From: Pelagibacteraceae bacterium AG-349-L17
GTDB lineage: Bacteria; Pseudomonadota; Alphaproteobacteria; Pelagibacterales; Pelagibacteraceae
Direction of reading: 5' to 3'
Length of the DNA: 64,000 nt
NCBI GenBank assembly: GCA_003278805.1
Contig: QCDC01000004.1
Span: forward strand, 29,299-93,298
Shown one piece after another: positions 34,849 to 43,166 of the stretch. The notes beneath the pieces were generated by a model. That model searched no databases, was not told the origin of the DNA, and was given only the letters and a program-made list of their open reading frames with translations. Position 1 is the stretch's first letter. Every line of letters starts with the position of its first letter. Position numbers and translations under genes: made by a program.

Positions 34849-34874
34849 GGGGAGCTAATTTCAGCTCCCCTTTT
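34849..34874 (+). terminator. Intrinsic terminator of the opu/metF/gcvT operon
   Basis: GGGGAGCT (34849-34856) pairs perfectly with AGCTCCCC (34863-34870) around a six-base loop and is followed by TTTT. It lies 12 bases after the stop of the DmdA-like gene and ends the transport/C1 operon. Confidence 0.85.
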
Positions 34875-34882
34875 CAATTCTA

Positions 34883-34993
34883 ATGACCAAAAGTTTTCTA
34901 ATAGCAGTTTGCATTATCATTGCTATTGCTTTAATAATATTTCCATTAATTGTTTCTTATAAGGCTCAAAAAAATAAAAATAAAAAAAATTAA
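34883..34993 (+). CDS. 36-aa single-pass membrane miniprotein
   Basis: A short frame starting ATG at 34883 encodes a membrane helix (SFLIAVCIIIAIALIIFPLI) followed by a Lys/Asn-rich tail (KAQKNKNKKN). Its TAA overlaps the ATG of the Yip1-like gene as TAATG, a sign of translational coupling. The hydrophobic-then-basic pattern and the coupling support a real gene; the function is unknown. No strong Shine-Dalgarno precedes it. Confidence 0.5.
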   Translation: MTKSFLIAVCIIIAIALIIFPLIVSYKAQKNKNKKN

Positions 34994-35538
34994 TGTTTGC
35001 TGAATTTTTAAATATAATTTTTAAGTCAATAAAATTAGACAAAACTCTTTATTCGGATAATAAAAATTTTGGAGAAGCATCAATATACTTTGCTGGTATT
35101 ATAATGATCCTAGATGGTATCGCTGGAGCAGTAGCAGCTAATACCATTATTAAAACAGCCATTGCAATGTCTGGTCTTACTGCAATAGTTACTTGGCTAA
35201 TATGGGCTATTTTTATTTTTGTAATTGGAGTTAAATTATTTCCTGATAAGCAAACCAAAGTTTCATTCAAAAAAGTTTTAACATCTGTTGGATTTGCACA
35301 TGCCCCTGGTTTATTAAGATTTTTTGCGGTCACACCAGATTTAATGATACCAATAATTTTTCTTACTCAGTTCTGGATTTTTGCAGGTTTAATAATTTCA
35401 ACTAAACAAATATTGAGTTTAAAATCTAATTTTAAATCTTTTGGGATTGTACTTTTATCCTTTTTAATTATTGCATTTTTATCTATCTCATTTGTGATGA
35501 GTAGAATGAATATGCTTCCAGTAAGTCAAATCAGTTAA
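34993..35538 (+). CDS. YIP1-family-like membrane protein
   Basis: A 181-residue protein with five predicted membrane helices. VSFKKVLTSVGFAHAPGLLRFF, in which a Gly-x-x-His-Ala-Pro turn precedes a helix, matches the bacterial Yip1 domain. The N-terminal amphipathic MFAEFLNIIFKSIKLD helix also fits. These proteins have no known enzymatic role. It overlaps the 36-aa gene before it and converges with the small zinc-ribbon-like gene by four bases. Confidence 0.6.
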   Translation: MFAEFLNIIFKSIKLDKTLYSDNKNFGEASIYFAGIIMILDGIAGAVAANTIIKTAIAMSGLTAIVTWLIWAIFIFVIGVKLFPDKQTKVSFKKVLTSVGFAHAPGLLRFFAVTPDLMIPIIFLTQFWIFAGLIISTKQILSLKSNFKSFGIVLLSFLIIAFLSISFVMSRMNMLPVSQIS

Positions 35539-35702
35539 AGTGGAAATATAGTCTTAGATACTCTACAAGATTTACATAATTTAAACCCAGTAAGAATTAA
35601 ATTTTGAGTGACACTCTCATCTTCCTCTTTACATTCATCACAAATATTGTTTAATTCTTTAGTATCTACCTCTAGATTTTTTTCATCAATTTTATCAATC
35701 AT
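35535..35702 (-). CDS. 55-aa protein with two CxxC motifs
   Basis: A minus-strand frame from ATG (35700-35702) to TAA (35535-35537) gives 55 residues: an acidic N-terminus, then CDEC, a spacer of about 20 residues, CKSC, and a short RVSKTIFPL tail. Four cysteines as two CxxC pairs suggest a zinc ribbon/knuckle. The start overlaps the DUF3726 gene stop by eight bases, so it is coupled to it, and the end overlaps the Yip1-like gene. It looks like the last gene of the dipeptidase/554-aa/DUF3726 cluster. Confidence 0.65.
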   Translation of the reverse strand: MIDKIDEKNLEVDTKELNNICDECKEEDESVTQNLILTGFKLCKSCRVSKTIFPL

Positions 35703-36306
35703 TATCTGTCAAACCAGCACCTGCCGCACCCTCTTTTAAACTGTCGCTCTCTTCAACAAAAGTTTCTTCGGATAACTTGTATAAATTATTCCATTCACCG
35801 TCAGTAAAGTTATCTTCATTTTCAAGTAGATTAACCTCAATTGTATTCCCTATCTTTGGAAATTCTTGATCGATAAAATTTGAAAAAATATTTACATTTA
35901 GATTTAGTAAAATTTTTTTTTCATCTATTTTTACATTAATTTTTTTTCCAATAATTTCTGATGAACGACTTATGAAGGAAATAAAAATTATTGGATAAGC
36001 AACATTTTTAAACTCAATTTTTTTTAATTTTTCTAAAACATTTATTTGATCTAAAAAACTAACACCTAAAGTAATTGGACAGTAAGGATTATTCGATGAT
36101 GAGTTGTTTTCACTAATTAAATTTAAATTTTCAAATTTACTTTTATTTTTTTGATTAAAATATTCATTTAGGTGCTTAATACCCGGTAAACTAAATAGCT
36201 CTAACAATCTTATACTTTTTCCTGTTTCCTCGGAAACTCCCCAAGAATATCCTGCTGCCTTTGAAGCTCTTTTAACAGTAGTTTCAATTTCACTCAATGA
36301 TTTCAT
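35695..36306 (-). CDS. DUF3726 family protein
   Basis: A 203-residue protein. The N-terminus SLSEIETTVKRASKAAGYSWGVSEETGKSIRLL and the C-terminal GAAGAGLTDND are characteristic of DUF3726, a family found mainly in marine alphaproteobacteria, of unknown function. It has no membrane segment or recognisable active site. The one-base overlap with the 554-aa gene upstream suggests that the two proteins act together. Confidence 0.75.
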   Translation of the reverse strand: MKSLSEIETTVKRASKAAGYSWGVSEETGKSIRLLELFSLPGIKHLNEYFNQKNKSKFENLNLISENNSSSNNPYCPITLGVSFLDQINVLEKLKKIEFKNVAYPIIFISFISRSSEIIGKKINVKIDEKKILLNLNVNIFSNFIDQEFPKIGNTIEVNLLENEDNFTDGEWNNLYKLSEETFVEESDSLKEGAAGAGLTDND

Positions 36307-37970
36307 TAATAAATATTGGTTTTATATACCCACTGCTCATCATAACTTTTTAACTCATTTGGAAGTGGGGCTCCTTGGAACATACAAATTCTTAACCATT
36401 TGTCAGATCGTGGATCAAATTTTAATGCCCCAAAAAAAGATAATTTTAGTCTGAGCATATCAATTGGCATTAAATCTTTACCAATTGTATTATCTTGTAT
36501 TTCTGAATAAGGAAATTTTTCTACAATGAATGCCCTCCTCACGACATGTCTTAATTCAGAATTTGATGTTAAAAACTCAGCAATAGTTAAACTATTTTTT
36601 GAGACTAATATTTTGTCATAAAGTTTTTTTATATCTCTTGCTATTGCTAAAGGCTGTTCTAGTTCTGATCCATGCTCCTCAAAACGATCAGCTAATCTAG
36701 GTTCCTCTTTATTTTTTGAAATAAACCAAAAGTTTTTGTTATTTTCTTTTTCTTCAAAATTAATATCTAAAATGTTTGGATACTTTGCTTCTATGATATT
36801 ACGCAATTCTTCAACTTTTCTATAAGTTGGAATATTAAAATATTTTTCTTCATCTGAGCTCATTTCTTTTACCAAAGGATTTACAATATTATTATAAGGT
36901 TCCATCATTATTGAAACAATATACTCAATGCATTCCTCGCATGTATTATCCTCTAACCATTGATATATTTTGTTAAAAGGATATTCGATCTCAAAATTAA
37001 AATCTTTGTTTATAAAGTTTAAAAATTTTTCAACATCTTTTAGTAATGATGTGATTTTTGTTTGCTGATATTCACTATCAGTATTCCAGCTTGTAATATT
37101 CTTTAAAGATTTTTTTACACAATCTATAAACAAATCACTATCTTGACTTTCTACATCTTTAATTTCTCTAATTTTCTTAAGTGCTTTTTCTCTACTTAAA
37201 ATCCAATTATTTAGTAAAGTTGGGTGATTGACTATAAATGGAGCCATACCTAGGCCTGTGGAATTACCTATTCCCAAGTTTTTACTAATATTATCATCTA
37301 ACTTAACGGCTATTTTTGGATTTTTATGATAAGCAACATGATTAACTTGATCAAAAGTAAATTGTCTTACCAAATAAACCAACATCATTTCTAATCTGAA
37401 TGGACCATTAATTTCTTCACGATTTTTAATTCTAAATCGATCTGCAAGACCAAATTTGCCTGAGCCATATACTGCCGTAGTCCTATATAAATAGCCTACT
37501 TTTGATAATAAGTTTAAATCTGGCTGCTGACCTTTGCTCAAACTTTCAACTACGTGATTATAAATTCTTACTGATTTGTTTGCTCTCGATAAAGTTAATT
37601 CTTTATAAGAAAGTCTACCAACTTCTTGTTTTGGAACTTCATTTTTTAATCTTTCAATATCTTTTTTTGTAGGAACCCCATCATGCAATGTAAAAGCTGC
37701 GTCCCATTTTGTAGCAATAACTCTATCAGATCTTTCTTCATCATTAATTTCATTTGCAAAACAAACTAAAGAATAAACTCTTTTATTTTTTTTAAATGAA
37801 TAAACCGCTTCTCCAAAACCATTTTCATTTAAATTAAATAAATCTCTTTTATATTCCCACTCTTTAAATTCATTAAGAAAACTTCTTAAAAAAGATAATT
37901 TTGATTGATGAAAAGATCCTAACCTTGATAATTTCATTATCTTATTTGGGTCTCTTAATTCAACTTTCAT
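36306..37970 (-). CDS. Conserved uncharacterised protein (554 aa)
   Basis: I do not recognise a catalytic motif. The protein is soluble, helical and charged. Near the N-terminus are RLGSFHQSKLSFLRSFL and an ATKWDAAFTLHDG segment; around residue 165 TTAVYGSGKFGLADRFR; mid-protein STGLGMAPFIVNHPTLLNNWI, and an acidic stretch with CEECIEYIV. The C-terminus has RHVVRRAFIVEKFPYSE. It is embedded between a membrane-dipeptidase-type gene and DUF3726, with two-base and one-base spacing, so the three should function as a unit. The substrate is unknown. Confidence 0.7.
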   Translation of the reverse strand: MKVELRDPNKIMKLSRLGSFHQSKLSFLRSFLNEFKEWEYKRDLFNLNENGFGEAVYSFKKNKRVYSLVCFANEINDEERSDRVIATKWDAAFTLHDGVPTKKDIERLKNEVPKQEVGRLSYKELTLSRANKSVRIYNHVVESLSKGQQPDLNLLSKVGYLYRTTAVYGSGKFGLADRFRIKNREEINGPFRLEMMLVYLVRQFTFDQVNHVAYHKNPKIAVKLDDNISKNLGIGNSTGLGMAPFIVNHPTLLNNWILSREKALKKIREIKDVESQDSDLFIDCVKKSLKNITSWNTDSEYQQTKITSLLKDVEKFLNFINKDFNFEIEYPFNKIYQWLEDNTCEECIEYIVSIMMEPYNNIVNPLVKEMSSDEEKYFNIPTYRKVEELRNIIEAKYPNILDINFEEKENNKNFWFISKNKEEPRLADRFEEHGSELEQPLAIARDIKKLYDKILVSKNSLTIAEFLTSNSELRHVVRRAFIVEKFPYSEIQDNTIGKDLMPIDMLRLKLSFFGALKFDPRSDKWLRICMFQGAPLPNELKSYDEQWVYKTNIY

Positions 37971-37972
37971 AA

Positions 37973-38938
37973 TTAAATTGATTTATAAAAATTGTACCAG
38001 TTATTTCCAAGTATTCCATGTGTCTCGGTATCTGAAAAACCTGCTTTTTTAAGACCTTTTTCAATATTTAAAAACCCTCTTGCATCAAGAAACCAATCTG
38101 GTTGTTTTGGAAAACCTGGTTTATTTTTTGAACCTTCACCAAAATTTTTACTTTTAGACCAAGAACCATTTCTCATCCATTCAACAACAGTATCTGGATG
38201 ATCTAAACACAGATCTGATCCTATTCCTATTTTTTTTACATCCATTATTTCAGCAGTTTTTGCCACCATTTCACAAAAGCTATCTAGAGTACAATTTGTA
38301 TTATCTTTTAAGTGATGAGGGTATAATGATAAACCCAACATACCACCACTATCACTCAAATTTTTTAATAAATCTGAGGATTTGTTTCTTTTCGCTGGAT
38401 GCCAAAAGGAAGGATTAGCATGAGTAATTGCTATTGGTTTTTCGCTTAACTCAATTGCATCTAGAGTGCTTTTTTCTGCAGAATGTGACATGTCAACCAC
38501 CAGGCCAACTCTATTCATTTCTCTTATGACCTCACGCCCAAAATTTGTAACTCCGCTATCTACTTTTTCATAACAACCTGTTGCTAGCAAAGATTGGTTA
38601 TTATAAGTAAGTTGCATAAATCTACATCCTAATTCATGAACCTTTTCAACTAACTTTATATCATCTTCAATTGGCGAACAATTTTGAAAACCAAAGAATA
38701 TTGCAGTTTTATTTTCTTTATTAGCTTTATCAATATCGTGAAAATCCTTACCAGGAAAAATTAAATCAGAGTTTTCATGAAATAATTTTTCCCATTTTTT
38801 TATTTCAAGTTGTAATTCATCAAAATCTTCATGGTAGACAATGGTAACATGGACAGCATCTAATCCAGCAGATCTATTGATCTCAAAGATTTTCCTAGAC
38901 CAATTACAATATTGAAGATTATCGATTTTATAATTCAT
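37973..38938 (-). CDS. Membrane dipeptidase (M19, renal dipeptidase family)
   Basis: A 321-residue amidohydrolase-fold protein of the M19 family. The second-metal and substrate histidines are visible in VVDMSHSAEKSTLDAI and ITHANPSFWHPAKRNKS; IGIGSDLCLDHPDT and GILGNNWYNFY end the barrel. The typical HxD metal site near the N-terminus is replaced by DAVHVTIVYHEDF, so metal binding may differ. The family hydrolyses dipeptides or related amides. I start at ATG 38938; the frame extends to a TTG seven codons earlier. It leads the 554-aa/DUF3726 cluster and is divergent to purE. Confidence 0.8.
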   Translation of the reverse strand: MNYKIDNLQYCNWSRKIFEINRSAGLDAVHVTIVYHEDFDELQLEIKKWEKLFHENSDLIFPGKDFHDIDKANKENKTAIFFGFQNCSPIEDDIKLVEKVHELGCRFMQLTYNNQSLLATGCYEKVDSGVTNFGREVIREMNRVGLVVDMSHSAEKSTLDAIELSEKPIAITHANPSFWHPAKRNKSSDLLKNLSDSGGMLGLSLYPHHLKDNTNCTLDSFCEMVAKTAEIMDVKKIGIGSDLCLDHPDTVVEWMRNGSWSKSKNFGEGSKNKPGFPKQPDWFLDARGFLNIEKGLKKAGFSDTETHGILGNNWYNFYKSI

Positions 38939-39032
38939 AGTATGCTCAACTCTAATCAATATGCATTTTAAATACTATTAATTTTATTGAAATTTTAAGT
39001 TAATTTTGAAATAAACAGGTTGATCAATTTTC

Positions 39033-39524
39033 ATGAAAAAAAATAATAAAGTAAAAGTTTCAATCATAATGGGAAGTCAATCTGACTATAAAGTAATGAA
39101 ACTGGCCGAAAAAACCCTAAAAAAAATTGGAGTTTCATTTGAAACAAAAATTATATCTGCTCACAGAACGCCACAAAGAATGTATGAATATGCTGCAAAA
39201 GTTGAGCAAAATAATATAGGAGTAATAATTGCAGGTGCTGGAGGATCTGCTCATCTTCCAGGTATGATATCGGCGCTTACACATGTGCCAGTACTTGGTG
39301 TTCCTGTTGAAAGTAAAAAACTTAAAGGTTTAGATAGTTTGTTATCAATTGCACAAATGCCTAAAGGAATTCCTGTAGGAACGCTTGCTATAGGAGAGGA
39401 TGGCGCTATTAATGCTGCTTTATTAGCTGCAGCAATAATTGCTAATGATAATTCAAATGTCCGAAAAAAACTTAAAACTTTTAGAACAACACAAACTAAA
39501 TCAGTAAAGAATTCTCCAAAATAA
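39033..39524 (+). CDS. purE: N5-carboxyaminoimidazole ribonucleotide mutase
   Basis: A 163-residue class I PurE: IIMGSQSDYKVMKLAEKTL, the catalytic ISAHRTPQRMYEYA and GAGGSAHLPGMISALTHVPVLGVPV plus MPKGIPVGTLAIG are all standard. It converts N5-CAIR to CAIR in purine synthesis. One base separates it from purK. Confidence 0.95.
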   Translation: MKKNNKVKVSIIMGSQSDYKVMKLAEKTLKKIGVSFETKIISAHRTPQRMYEYAAKVEQNNIGVIIAGAGGSAHLPGMISALTHVPVLGVPVESKKLKGLDSLLSIAQMPKGIPVGTLAIGEDGAINAALLAAAIIANDNSNVRKKLKTFRTTQTKSVKNSPK

Positions 39525-39525
39525 A

Positions 39526-40572
39526 ATGTCTGAAATTACCCTTGGTATTATTGGAGGCGGTCAACTTGGAAGTATGCTTGCAATAGCAGCTAAAAAATTA
39601 AATGTTAAAACTGTAGTTTTTTGTGATGACATAGATGCGCCAGCACAAAATTTTTGCAATCAATTTGTTACTGGAAGTTATGATGATAAAGAAAAGATAT
39701 CAGAATTTATAAATCTGGTAGATTTAGTCACTTATGAATTTGAAAATATTCCATTTGAAACATTAAATGAAATTAATAAATTTAAACCTGTTTTGCCAAA
39801 GCCTTCAGTTAACAGATTAATTCAACATCGGTTAGCTGAAAAAGATTTTGTTAATAAATTAAATATTAGAACAACTAGATATGTTTCAATTGAAAAAAAA
39901 TCTGACATAGATGCCTTAGAGGATTTTTTACCTGGAATATTAAAAACAACAACGCTTGGCTATGATGGTAAGGGTCAATATCCAATTAAATCAGGTGATG
40001 AACTTAATTCATTGAATATTGATTTTTCAAAAGGATACATTCTTGAAAAACTTGTTAAACTAAAAAAAGAAATTTCAATTATCATTACGAGATTTAGTAA
40101 CAATAAATATGAAATATATGAACCAATTGAAAATACACATGAAGATCAAATTTTAAAATATTCAAAAATTCCTGCAGAAATTAATGAAAAGATTTTTAAT
40201 CAATCTAAAGATTGGTCAATGCTAATAGCTGAAGAACTAAAATATGTTGGAACTTTATGTGTAGAGTTTTTTATTGATAGAAATGATAATCTTTATGTTA
40301 ATGAGATCGCACCTAGAGTACATAACTCAGGACATTTAACAATAAATGCTTTTAATGTGAGTCAATTTGAAAATCATATAAGAGCTGTGTGTGGTTTAGA
40401 ACAAATTCCTTTAAAAAAATTATCTAATGCTAAAATGATGAATTTGCTTGGTGATCAAATTACACATTACAGAAATATACAAAAGTTTAATGATAATGAA
40501 TTTTTCTTTGATTATTTAAAAAAAGATATAAAAGAAAAAAGAAAAATGGGGCATATCACAACTTTAGTATAA
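39526..40572 (+). CDS. purK: N5-carboxyaminoimidazole ribonucleotide synthase
   Basis: A 348-residue ATP-grasp enzyme: GIIGGGQLGSMLAIAAKKL at the N-terminus, KTTTLGYDGKGQYPI in the ATP-binding domain, and VNEIAPRVHNSGHLTINAFNVSQFE at the active site. It makes N5-CAIR from AIR, ATP and bicarbonate for PurE. It directly follows purE and abuts the acetyltransferase gene with no gap, so the three are one transcript. Confidence 0.95.
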   Translation: MSEITLGIIGGGQLGSMLAIAAKKLNVKTVVFCDDIDAPAQNFCNQFVTGSYDDKEKISEFINLVDLVTYEFENIPFETLNEINKFKPVLPKPSVNRLIQHRLAEKDFVNKLNIRTTRYVSIEKKSDIDALEDFLPGILKTTTLGYDGKGQYPIKSGDELNSLNIDFSKGYILEKLVKLKKEISIIITRFSNNKYEIYEPIENTHEDQILKYSKIPAEINEKIFNQSKDWSMLIAEELKYVGTLCVEFFIDRNDNLYVNEIAPRVHNSGHLTINAFNVSQFENHIRAVCGLEQIPLKKLSNAKMMNLLGDQITHYRNIQKFNDNEFFFDYLKKDIKEKRKMGHITTLV

Positions 40573-41040
40573 ATGTTAAAATCAATAGAAGGCAATTTTG
40601 ATAATCCAGAAGTTAATGAGCTTCTTACTAAACATTTTGTTGAACTAAGAGCTGCATCCCCAGAAGGAAGCGCTCATGTCCTAGATATCCCAGGTTTAAA
40701 AGTACCATCAATTAAATTTTGGAGTTTGTGGGATAAAGAAAAACTGATCGGTTGTGGTGCTTTAAAATTTTTAGATAAAGAACATGGGGAATTTAAGTCG
40801 ATAAGAATTCACGACAATTTTAGAAAGCTAGGACAAGGGATTAATGTAATTAATCATTTAATTAATGAAGCTAAAAAGCTTAAAATAAAAAGATTAAGTA
40901 TAGAAACGGGAGCAGGTGATTTTTTTATACCAGCAAGAAAACTTTTCAAAAAAACTGGTTTCACAGTATGCGAACCTTTTGCACACTATAAAGAAGACAT
41001 CAATTCTGTTTATTTAACTATGCTTATTGACAATATTTAA
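40573..41040 (+). CDS. GNAT family N-acetyltransferase
   Basis: A 155-residue GNAT protein: LIGCGALKFLDKEHGEFKSIRI is the central beta strands, RKLGQGINVINHLINEAKKL stands in for the Q/R-x-x-G-x-G/A acetyl-CoA loop (here RKLGQG), and RKLFKKTGFTVCEPFAHYK is the C-terminal part. It probably acetylates a small molecule or peptide amine. It starts immediately after purK; any purine link is only positional. Confidence 0.8.
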   Translation: MLKSIEGNFDNPEVNELLTKHFVELRAASPEGSAHVLDIPGLKVPSIKFWSLWDKEKLIGCGALKFLDKEHGEFKSIRIHDNFRKLGQGINVINHLINEAKKLKIKRLSIETGAGDFFIPARKLFKKTGFTVCEPFAHYKEDINSVYLTMLIDNI

Positions 41041-41103
41041 AAAATTATTTTTTAATTATTGATCTATTTTGTTGACAAAACCCAATAAAATCTAAACAAA
41101 GCC

Positions 41104-41129
41104 AATATTACTTAATTATAAGTAATATT
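41104..41129 (+). promoter_or_regulatory. Hairpin in the cspA 5' untranslated leader
   Basis: AATATTACTTA (41104-41114) pairs with TAAGTAATATT (41119-41129), an all-AT stem of up to 11 bp a few bases above the cspA ribosome site (AGAAGATA). A TTGACA lies at 41072. Such weak stems in csp leaders can act as temperature-sensitive structures, but this is untested. Confidence 0.45.
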
Positions 41130-41158
41130 TAAACATAACAAAAAGTAAGAAGATAAAT

Positions 41159-41368
41159 ATGAGTCTACAAGGTAAAGTAAAATGGTTTAATCCAACCAAA
41201 GGTTTTGGATTTATCGAACAAGATGATAAAGATCAAAAAGACGTGTTCGTCCATATTTCAGCAGTAAGAGATGCTGGTATGAACGGTTTAGATGAGGGTC
41301 AAGCTTTGACTTTCGATGTTGAAGATGGTCCTAAAGGTCCTTCAGCGGTTAACTTAAAAACTGCATAA
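41159..41368 (+). CDS. cspA: Cold-shock domain protein
   Basis: A 69-residue cold shock protein with both RNA-binding motifs, [15 protein letters not shown] and [10 protein letters not shown], and a C-terminal [13 protein letters not shown]. It is a single-stranded nucleic acid chaperone. The gene is monocistronic with a long leader and a stem-loop 3' end. Confidence 0.95.
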   Translation: MSLQGKVKWFNPTKGFGFIEQDDKDQKDVFVHISAVRDAGMNGLDEGQALTFDVEDGPKGPSAVNLKTA

Positions 41369-41380
41369 TTTCACACTTCC

Positions 41381-41431
41381 TATTGGCTGAAAAATTTAAT
41401 TTAGAATAACTATTTGAATATTCAGCCAATA
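41381..41431 (+). terminator. Long-looped hairpin after cspA
   Basis: TATTGGCTGAA (41381-41391) and TTCAGCCAATA (41421-41431) are perfect complements enclosing a 29-base AT loop, 12 bases after the cspA stop. No T-run follows, so it may protect the mRNA 3' end rather than terminate by itself. Confidence 0.6.
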
Positions 41432-41508
41432 CCTCATTTAATAACAACCTTTAAACACAATTATTAATTATAGAATTAAGTTAAAAAATTAATAAATTAA
41501 TCAAAATT

Positions 41509-42255
41509 ATGATTGGAATTTTAGGAGGAATGGGAACTCAAGCTGGTCTTGATTTTTGTAATAAGCTTGCTGTTCTGAATAGAGGAAAAATTGATCAAGA
41601 GTATCCATTGTTTTTACTATATAATAAATCAAATATTCCTGGCCGACCTGAATCTATTGGCTCTCATACTAAAAATCTTTCAAACAAGTCTACAAATAAA
41701 AAAAGTAAAGAAAAATATAACAAAGTTTTAAAGAGTTTGCTTACAGGTTGTAAGCTTCTAGAAAAAAATAAATGTAAATTTATAGTCATTCCTTGCAACA
41801 CAGCTCATTATTGGTTCGATGATTTAAAGAATAAAATTAATATTCCAATAATCAGTATGCCAAAAGAAGTTTTTAAATTTACAAAAAAAAAATGTAAGAA
41901 AAACTCCAAAGTTGGTCTCTTAGCAACTGAGGGTACTCTTAAAACTGGAGTTTATAAAAAATTTTTTGAAAAGGATTATCAATTAATAGAACCATCTCAA
42001 AAATTACAAAAATTGTCAGTCAATAAAGCTATTAAATTAGTTAAAATGGGTAATGTAAAAGCAGCAGCAAAAGCTATCAAACCTGCAATTAATTCCTTAA
42101 TTAAAATGAGATGTAAAAAAATAATATTAGGTTGTACAGAGCTACCTATTGCAATTTTTGCATTTAAATCATTTAAGAATGTTAAATCCTCAAAAATTTT
42201 CTTAGATCCTAATTTAATTTTAGCTCATTCAGCTATGATTAAGCATAAAAATTAA
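41509..42255 (+). CDS. Aspartate/glutamate racemase family protein
   Basis: A 248-residue cofactor-independent racemase. The N-terminal GILGGMGTQAGLDFCNKL and both catalytic cysteines (IPCNTAHYW and ILGCTELPI) are present, as in aspartate racemases and related D-amino-acid enzymes. Start is ATG at 41509. It is followed three bases later by a gene of unknown function. Confidence 0.88.
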   Translation: MIGILGGMGTQAGLDFCNKLAVLNRGKIDQEYPLFLLYNKSNIPGRPESIGSHTKNLSNKSTNKKSKEKYNKVLKSLLTGCKLLEKNKCKFIVIPCNTAHYWFDDLKNKINIPIISMPKEVFKFTKKKCKKNSKVGLLATEGTLKTGVYKKFFEKDYQLIEPSQKLQKLSVNKAIKLVKMGNVKAAAKAIKPAINSLIKMRCKKIILGCTELPIAIFAFKSFKNVKSSKIFLDPNLILAHSAMIKHKN

Positions 42256-42258
42256 CTT

Positions 42259-42699
42259 ATGACTGCCAAGAGTGAAAAACCTTATGTGTTAAGAGCTGCT
42301 GAATTTGTTTATTTAAATATAATAAAAATTAAAAAACAAAATCCTGAAATAAATAATATACAAGCATTTGAAATTTTTATGACTACTAAAGAATATGAAA
42401 TTTTAAGTTCTGGAGAATTTCATAATAAATGGTTTTTAGAACTTAAGAATAATAAATTTATTGATTCTATTACCAAAAAAAAAATAAATGAAGAAACTTT
42501 AAGACTTTTGGGGCTCCAAAAAGATTCTATGGTTAAATTTTTAATGAAAATACCTAAGCTTTATTATACAAAAAGTCATTTTCCACTAGAAATTTCACAA
42601 AGAGCTTTTGATCATTTATGGAGAGTTTGTGAAAGCTATGAAATGTGGTGCAGAGAAACCAAACAGGAAAATCTCATACATCTTAATATTATTGAGTAG
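42259..42699 (+). CDS. Hypothetical protein (146 aa)
   Basis: I do not recognise a domain. The protein is soluble, Lys-rich, with FVYLNIIKIKKQNPEI and a Trp/Cys-containing end (HLWRVCESYEMWCRET). It follows the racemase gene after three bases and converges with a minus-strand gene, overlapping it by 11 bases. Base composition resembles that of neighbours. Function unknown. Confidence 0.5.
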   Translation: MTAKSEKPYVLRAAEFVYLNIIKIKKQNPEINNIQAFEIFMTTKEYEILSSGEFHNKWFLELKNNKFIDSITKKKINEETLRLLGLQKDSMVKFLMKIPKLYYTKSHFPLEISQRAFDHLWRVCESYEMWCRETKQENLIHLNIIE

Positions 42700-43069
42700 T
42701 ATTATTTAAATTAATAATTGATCTAGTAATACGTATTCTTTTTTTAACTAATTTTCTTAATTCTTGTTCCTCAAGTTTTTTTCGCGTTATATTTATTCTT
42801 TTTTCAACAAGATTTCTTAATTCTTCATTAAATTCCTTTTTATTTTTTTTCTTATCTAATTCTTCTTTAACTATAGTTAAAGAATTTTTACCAGTTTTCT
42901 TTTTTATGCTTTGATCAATTATTAATTGGGCAGTTGCTTTATAGACGTTACCAGAAGTAAAAACTGTAAGGCCAGGACCAAGAATTGAGACAAAAGGTGT
43001 AAAACCAGTTAAAAACAGAAATGATACTAAAACGGTAAAAATTTTAAACAATCTAGAATTCATAAACAA
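42689..43069 (-). CDS. Hypothetical secreted/anchored protein with duplicated basic helix (126 aa)
   Basis: The N-terminus is a signal or anchor (LFKIFTVLVSFLFLTGF) followed by TPFVSILGPGLTVFTSGNVYKA, a motif I associate with a small SAR11-type family. The C-terminal half is strongly basic and contains a near-tandem repeat of about 20 residues: ELRNLVEKRINITRKKL and ELRKLVKKRIRITRS. A role in periplasm or nucleic-acid binding cannot be told. Start could be this ATG or the Met two codons later. Confidence 0.6.
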   Translation of the reverse strand: MFMNSRLFKIFTVLVSFLFLTGFTPFVSILGPGLTVFTSGNVYKATAQLIIDQSIKKKTGKNSLTIVKEELDKKKNKKEFNEELRNLVEKRINITRKKLEEQELRKLVKKRIRITRSIINLNNTTQ

Positions 43070-43166
43070 AATCTAAGTGATTTGGTAAATTATATCTATA
43101 GTTAATTAGTTCATTTTAGGCTTTGATTTATTTGATTTTATTAAATTTATTTGGTTATTAAATGTT

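Noticed and set aside
41072..41098. TTGACA and TAAACA as a sigma-70 promoter for cspA
   Set aside because: The spacer is only about 15 bases and the -10 is poor, so it is left as a weak hint only.
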